Positions 59,520-64,000 of a DNA stretch of 64,000 nucleotides are shown here, in pieces. Source of the DNA: Moniliophthora roreri (lineage: Eukaryota > Basidiomycota > Agaricomycetes > Agaricales > Marasmiaceae); NCBI GenBank assembly GCA_001466705.2, contig LATX02000001.1, positions 3,141,326 through 3,205,325 of the forward strand. Reading direction: 5' to 3'. The stretch's first letter is position 1. Every line of letters begins with the position of its first letter. The notes beneath the pieces were generated by a model that did not search any database, had not been told where the DNA came from, and saw only the letters and a program-made list of their open reading frames with translations. The translations under genes and the position numbers were made by a program.

Positions 59520-60577
59520 TGCTTCATTGGACAATCTCATAAGATGTGACTGGTCTGAGCACATCTAAAACACCTCCCTTGAGCAAGATAATCTTTCTTG
59601 TCGGACTCAGACAAGACTCAATTTATGACCACCTCTTTCTTCTTTCATACTATTTTCAGCTTAGTCACTTCTCTGGGTGTGGCTCTTCTCTTCTTGTTCA
59701 CAATAGCCATTTTATATTGATTGTCATACTGGATAGCAAGGCTATACCAGTCTTCCAAGGTTGTGGGTGCCTCTTCTGACTGAAGCATAATCTTGTCCTG
59801 AAGAGAACCAGGGAGTCCTTCTCTGAAGACTTTCATCAACACATTATCATCATATCTGGTCTCCCAGGCTAAGAGGCAGAATTCATTGACATAATCATCT
59901 GCTCTGTCTTTCATTTGGAGGTCTTCAATCTTTATCTGGGCCTCTCCTGCCACATCTACTGGTTGCCAATTCGCCTTAAATCTCTTCTTGAAAGCTGCCC
60001 ATGTTTCCTCAGCTGCCTTCTTCGTTTCTTCAGTATCTTTGTCTTCTGGGAATAATTTCAACTGTTTGGCCATCTTCTACTGTTTGGTTTGCCCTCAACA
60101 GAGAGAGAGAAGAAGCATCTTCTTTTTGTCAGTATTGGCCATTCAGAAATATAATTCAAGGTTGAGGAGAAAACACCTGGTATCCTTGTGATCTCCTTCG
60201 TAAACATCAGGGACAGGTGTCTTCTCTCCTTCATCTTTGCTATCACCAATTGCTCCAACCACCATGGTAGCAATCGTAGAGGCAATTCTTTCTTCATTGG
60301 CTGACACCTTTGGCTTGACATCTGTCAAAGCACCAGTGCTAGAAGTTGTCATATCTGGTACTGAAGGGTTTTGGAATAGATTTTTAAATTCTTCGAAATG
60401 ATCTGATTCTGTTGAAGACTCAGCTTCAGATTTGTCTTCAGACAACTCTTGAATGTCTTTGGTTGCTTCTCTTCGTTGACTCTGAGTAACCCTTTGTGGA
60501 GTTTTTGTCAGATCTTGATTTAATAACTGTTTGGCTACTTCAAGTTGTTCATTGAGTTCAGTTTCCTCTTGTGCCAT
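59520..60577 (-). pseudogene. Retrotransposon gag, broken
   Basis: The start at 60577 (MAQEETELNEQLEVAKQLLN) leads into a charged region and then PVPDVYEGDHKDTRCFLLNL. A frameshift near 60,100 is followed by 60,073-59,645, the conserved Gag core: AEETWAAFKKRFKANWQPVD, MKDRADDYVNEFCLLAWETR and VFREGLPGSLQDKIML. Just downstream, a CX2CX4HX4C zinc knuckle (RCFRCAQTSHIL) has a stop in its last spacer, so the Gag is not functional. Confidence 0.85.
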
Positions 60578-60661
60578 AAGGTAGGCTCTGGGCAGCGTTG
60601 TGGTTTGGTTTGAAGATGATGCCTAGACCTGGATAGGTCAGCAACGATCAGCTTGACCTTT

Positions 60662-61115
60662 TGTTATGTTACTTGCACAGCAATGATAACTAACTCAACA
60701 CCACTAAGACTAGTGATGTCAAGTTCAAAGGTTCAAGTTAGAGTTCACCTAGACAAAGTCTAGAGTTCAGAGGATTTGGTCATTGGCTTATATACAAGTT
60801 GATTAACTAGGTCAAGCTGAAGAGCTATGACCCAGTTTGTATCTACCTTTATACATCCTTTGTATCTACATGTTTGTACTGTTTAGAATGTCTCAGAATA
60901 CAATGGAATAAAGGTAACTAAAGAAAAAGAACTTGAAAGAAACAGAGAGAGGAAAATGATGTCATAGATAGAACGAGATGGAAAATAATAGAAACTGATA
61001 AGATATACAAGAAGGGAGCTAGGAATGTGGAGTTGTCCAGATGTCAAAAGGAAGCATATATGAGTGTTAATCATTATAAGTACAATCTAAATGGCAAAGA
61101 TAAAAATTTGTAACA
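60662..61115 (-). repeat. 5' LTR of the chromovirus (454 bp)
   Basis: Same termini as its partner and followed by CAATG. On the minus strand the DNA just inside it (AAAGGTCAAGCTGATCG) is where a primer-binding site should be. I see no clear match to a tRNA 3' end. Confidence 0.92.
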
Positions 61116-62045
61116 CAATGTAAGTGGAAGCATGTGAATTTGATAGGTACAAAGAGATAAACAAAAAGGGGACTGAGAAGGTAGATGTGTCCATAAGCAA
61201 GGGGAAGCATGTGATAGTACTACAAGTATCATGTGAAAAAGAGTCTGTATGTCTGTGCAAGAGAAGATTTGTAACATCTATGATATCATTGTCCATGACT
61301 GTTTCTCTGGAGTGCAGCATCTATACACTATTGAGTTTTGGGAAAACTTGAAGACCCTGGAGAAAGATGACAGTGTTGTTGTCATTGTAAGTTGACCCTG
61401 CCCAGTACCTACAATCCAAGATACTGAACCATAACCTTGTAGAATTTTGCTGGTGAGGTTGACTCTGAGGCCTCTCACCATGTTTTAAAGACTTTGGATG
61501 CTGTGTTCCCTCAATGCAGAGCATTTCACAACCTGATGGACCCACATGGACTCATAAGCAATAAGTACTGGAATAAGTTTATCAACATTGTAAGTAATGC
61601 TAAGATCAAATGTGAATACCTTTGAAATGACAACAACACAGGTTTTTTTCTGCACTCCTGCTGCCAAGCCAGCAATGACTTTCTGTCCCCTACTTCAGCT
61701 GATTATCTTGGGTCACCTCTTCAAAGACATGTCTTCACTATGCTGATGGACAGAGAAGTGAATCTCAACATATTGAGAGAGTCTATGGAGAGGATCAAGA
61801 ATGAGGAGGGGAAGGAAACAAGAGTGCTCAGTCAGAGTGAAGGCTACAATCCTCTCAGTCTTATTCAAAAGAAACAAGTCTCTAGACATTGGAAGCATAA
61901 GCTGTTTGGCTGTCTATCTCTGTCCATTGCTGATGAGTATCCTCATAGTCATGAGAGAAGTGCTGCCAGATATTTATTGGGAGATATTTTGACTTGCTTA
62001 CATGAATTGTACTAAACTACAAAAATGTGATAGGAAAGGATGTAA

Positions 62046-63170
62046 TCATACACCTTGGAGCAACCACTGGATGCCATTACCAATATCAGCTGAATACTTC
62101 TTCCCCAGGGAGATGTTTGGAGCCACAATATCAAATCCATGAGGTACTCCAGGATAGCTAAACTCACAGTAGCATCAGAAGTGTTTCAGAGAAGACACTG
62201 TCAACTTACATCTCAAGCTTGGTCTTGACTCCAGCTTCTCGCAAGAGCTTCTCATACAGCAAGCCCTCATCCCGAAGAGGATCCTGTCCACAAACTTGGA
62301 CATATGCTGGAGCTAATCCTGCATGAGATGGAAGCAGAACCGGTGAAGCTTTAGGATCCAAGGGATCGGAGTTATAGAAGTCTAAATCAAAAGATTTGAG
62401 TATGATCGCAATTGATCAAGATTGCCATCTTACTCCACATCTCACGCATACCCTGAGCAGTGAGCAAAAGTGCATCCTTGTTTTGCTCGAAGGATATCAA
62501 CAACTTTTTGTATCTGCACCGTCACGGTTTTTAGTATTTACTGAAGCTCAAACAAAAAGATGAGGGAATACTTGCTCTTCAGGATATACGTCCGGATGAA
62601 GAGTCACAGGAATTGAAAGCAGTTGTCCCGTTATAGGCTTCTCTTTGAAGAATGGGTCGTCGCGTGCCAGATGGGCCAAGACAGCGGCGAGGTTACCACC
62701 TGCGGATATGCCAGCAACAAGGAAACCTTTGGATAAATCGGCGGAGACAAGCTCAGGATGAGCTGCGAACTGCGAGCACAAATAAATCAACAGATTGCAG
62801 AGGTGGTATTAGCAAGCAACGAACGTATTTCAGACAGGCGCATGAATCATTGACGGGAATCGGAAATGGGTGCTCAGGCGCAAGTCTTGAGAGCGTTAGT
62901 CGTGATTATCGTGATTGGAAGGCTGCACATATACCTGTATTCGCAATTGACAACTGCAATCCGCCTGTCTACAGCAAGTCGCCGAAGTCTTGAGTCATCC
63001 CATGCCAGCTCCCCAATGACCCAACCTGCAGGAGTAACAGTTATGTGATGGTGAACGAACACTGTATGTACTGACCTCCCCCATGTGTCCAGAAAAGCAA
63101 AGGAAACTTGTCTTCTCCAGTCCTGGCCGTTGGAACGATACATCGACAGAGTACTTGAGCGCCATCGACG
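62046..63170 (-). CDS. HSL-type alpha/beta hydrolase (esterase/lipase fold 3), copy 1, 5' end cut at ambiguous base
   Basis: Read right to left, the visible protein begins DGAQVLCRCIVPTARTGEDK, then FPLLFWTHGG (oxyanion HGG), WVIGELAWDDSRLRRLAVDR, the signature EYR-LAPEHPFPIPVND, QFAAHPELVSADLSKGFLVA, the nucleophile elbow GISAGGN, then GLAPAYIQVCGQDPLRDEGL (catalytic Asp) and PGVPHGFDIVAPN (catalytic His), ending IQWLLQGV with the stop at 62,046-62,048. The Ser-Asp-His triad is complete and short introns separate the blocks. It likely hydrolyses short or medium acyl esters. The N-terminus is missing because the sequence meets an n at 63,171 and then re-enters the same gene from its C-terminal side. 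Confidence 0.87.
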
Positions 63171-63171
63171 N
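63171..63171. other. Ambiguous base (n) at the junction of two gene copies
   Basis: The only n seen in the window. Left of it is the N-terminal part of copy 1. Right of it is the C-terminal part of copy 2, starting CGCAAGAGCTTC, which copy 1 carries at 62,239. Confidence 0.95.
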
Positions 63172-63172
63172 C

Positions 63173-64000
63173 GCAAGAGCTTCTCATACAGTAAGCCCTC
63201 ATCCCGAAGAGGATCCTGCCCACAAACTTGGATGTATGCTGGAGCTAATCCTGCATGAGATGGAAGCAGAACCGGTGAAGCTTTAGGATCCAAGGGATCG
63301 GAGTTATAGAAGTCTAAATCAAAAGATTTGAATATGATCGCAATTGATCAAGATTGCCATCTTACCCCACATCTCACGCATACCCTGAACCTTGTTTTGC
63401 TCGAAGGATATCAACAACTTTTTGTATCTGCACCGTCGTGGTTTTTAGTATTTACTGAAGCTCAAATAAAAAAAGAGGGAATACTTGCTCTTCAGGATAT
63501 ACGTCCGGATGAAGAGTCACAGGAATTGAAAGCAGTTGTCCCGTTATAGGCTTCTCTTTGAAGAATGGGTCGTCGCGTGCCAGATGGGCCAAGACAGCGG
63601 CGAGGTTACCACCTGCGGATATGCCAGCAACAAGGAAACCTTTGGATAAATCGGCGGAGACAAGCTCAGGATGAGCTGCGAACTGCGAGCACAAATAAAT
63701 CAACAGATCGCAGAGGTATTAGCAAGCAACGAACGTATTTCAGACAGGCATATGAATCGTTGACGGGAATCGGAAACGGGTGCTCAGGCGCAAGTCTTGA
63801 GAGTGTTAGTCGTGATTATCGTGATTAGAAGACTGCACATATACCTGTATTCGCAATTGACAACTGCAATCCGCCTGTCTACAACAAGTCGCCGAAGTCT
63901 TGAATCATCCCATGCCAGCTCCCCCATGACCCAACCTGCAGGAGCAACAGTTATGTGATGGTGAACGAACACTGTATGTACTGACCTCCCCCATGTGTCC
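63173..64000 (-). CDS. HSL-type alpha/beta hydrolase, copy 2, partial at both ends
   Basis: Nearly identical to 62,241-63,091 of copy 1, including introns. It begins (minus strand, from the right edge) in the HGG exon, then GWVMGELAWDDSRLRRLVVD, LAPEHPFPIPVND, the GISAGGN elbow and GQDPLRDEGL, and stops at the n without the PGVPHGFD block. It has a small deletion against copy 1 in the exon before NSDPLDPKAS (about 20 bases near 63,390) and a few base changes. One missing block at each end and the n between the copies suggest an assembly join, so this may be the second allele and not a second gene. Confidence 0.8.

Larger units (their letters stand above)
52694..61115 (-). mobile_element. Ty3/gypsy chromovirus-type LTR retrotransposon, decayed, 8,422 bp
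   Basis: Direct LTRs at 52,694-53,161 (468 bp) and 60,662-61,115 (454 bp) begin TGTTATG and end TAACA. CAATG target duplications lie at 52,689-52,693 and 61,116-61,120. All coding signals are on the minus strand, so the right LTR is the 5' one. In order come gag, zinc knuckle, protease, reverse transcriptase, RNase H, integrase tail, chromodomain and a third ORF. A purine-rich tract (GAAAAGGGAGTAA on the minus strand) sits beside the 3' LTR as a polypurine tract. It cannot move on its own: stops, a mutated protease, most of the integrase missing, and two internal insertions. Confidence 0.93.
52382..61276. mobile_element. Older solo LTR, split into two parts by a later insertion
   Basis: The left part is 52,382-52,693 (starts TGTTACATTGC) and the right part 61,121-61,276 (ends TTTGTAACA). 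Together they make 468 bp, the length of the left LTR of the inserted element. They are alike at many points, for example AGGTTCAAGTT, AGGTCAAGCTG and GGAAGCAT. Flanking 5-bp duplications are TCTAC (52,377-52,381) and TCTAT (61,277-61,281), which differ by one C/T. Host gene exons abut both sides, so no internal element remains: it is a solo LTR. Confidence 0.83.
50487..61992 (+). pseudogene. Spermine/spermidine synthase-family gene, decayed and split by LTR insertions
   Basis: Pieces of one gene lie in order on the plus strand. At 50,487-50,830 are AVQSNTGLIEVGEILTPSEH, TTHSILGGMWMGPR and LIYGAFDLQEAVRLVV. After a normal-looking intron (50,831-50,882) comes the AdoMet-binding core GLRVGVSTTALCWHGMN and VKIDPAVYEAAQRFFSVSD. 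At about 52,256-52,381 is NAFLEDAGAWV with a stop soon after. Beyond the LTR block, at 61,277 onward, are YDIIVHDCFSGVQHLYTIEF, an intron, NFAGEVDSEASHHVLKTLDA, RAFHNLMDPHG, an intron, VFFCTPAAKP, then SPLQRHVFTMLMDREVNLN in a shifted frame, and a likely end VLPDIYWEIF at 61,992. GLGVG reads GLRVG and VEIDPAV reads VKIDPAV, both G-to-A changes. Polyamine chemistry is not certain; many fungal members are uncharacterised. Confidence 0.82.

Overview
The window looks like nuclear DNA of a mushroom-forming basidiomycete (Agaricomycetes). The genes carry many short GT-AG introns of about 50-60 nt, and the families are typical of such genomes: BTB/POZ proteins, a coiled-coil F-box protein, a Crypton-like tyrosine recombinase, a divergent G-alpha subunit, sedolisin, and Ty3/gypsy elements with a chromodomain. 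I saw no tRNA, rRNA or CRISPR array.

Layout. 1-5 kb: the 3' part of the biotin-containing subunit of methylcrotonoyl-CoA carboxylase, then a BTB protein. About 6-9 kb: a CpG-poor island with a decayed gag-like ORF and, on the other strand, a decayed RecQ-like helicase. 9-20 kb: an unrecognised basidiomycete protein (410 aa), a CorA Mg2+ transporter, a second BTB protein, a broken paralogue of the 410-aa protein, and a dead tyrosine recombinase. 20-30 kb: an FMN-binding PNPOx-like protein, a NIMA-type kinase, a divergent G-alpha, and an F-box protein. 30-47 kb: an MFS transporter, a sedolisin protease, a PX-AGC kinase, a small acidic protein, a second PNPOx-like protein, and a conserved coiled-coil protein. 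47-62 kb: a second CpG-poor island. 62-64 kb: two near-identical copies of an HSL-type esterase gene, joined at an ambiguous base (n).

The main result is the stratigraphy of the 47-62 kb island. A spermidine-synthase-family gene (plus strand) was split by a 468-bp LTR that survives as a solo LTR with a 5-bp target duplication (TCTAC/TCTAT). A chromovirus of the same LTR family (52,694-61,115, minus strand, CAATG duplications) then inserted inside that solo LTR. The chromovirus has lost the core of its integrase, and a 479-bp TA-flanked MITE-like element sits at that same point. Its third ORF is also interrupted by unidentified DNA. The differences between its two LTRs are, by hand alignment, all transitions, and many are adjacent TG/CA pairs. 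This is the trace expected if methylated CpGs decayed independently in each copy.

The intact genes do not form an obvious pathway cluster. They are ordinary housekeeping, signalling and transport genes separated by two islands of mobile DNA. The most unusual intact gene encodes a 530-residue G-alpha with alanine at the normally catalytic switch II glutamine, no N-terminal glycine for myristoylation, a long helical-domain insertion and a 16-nt microexon.
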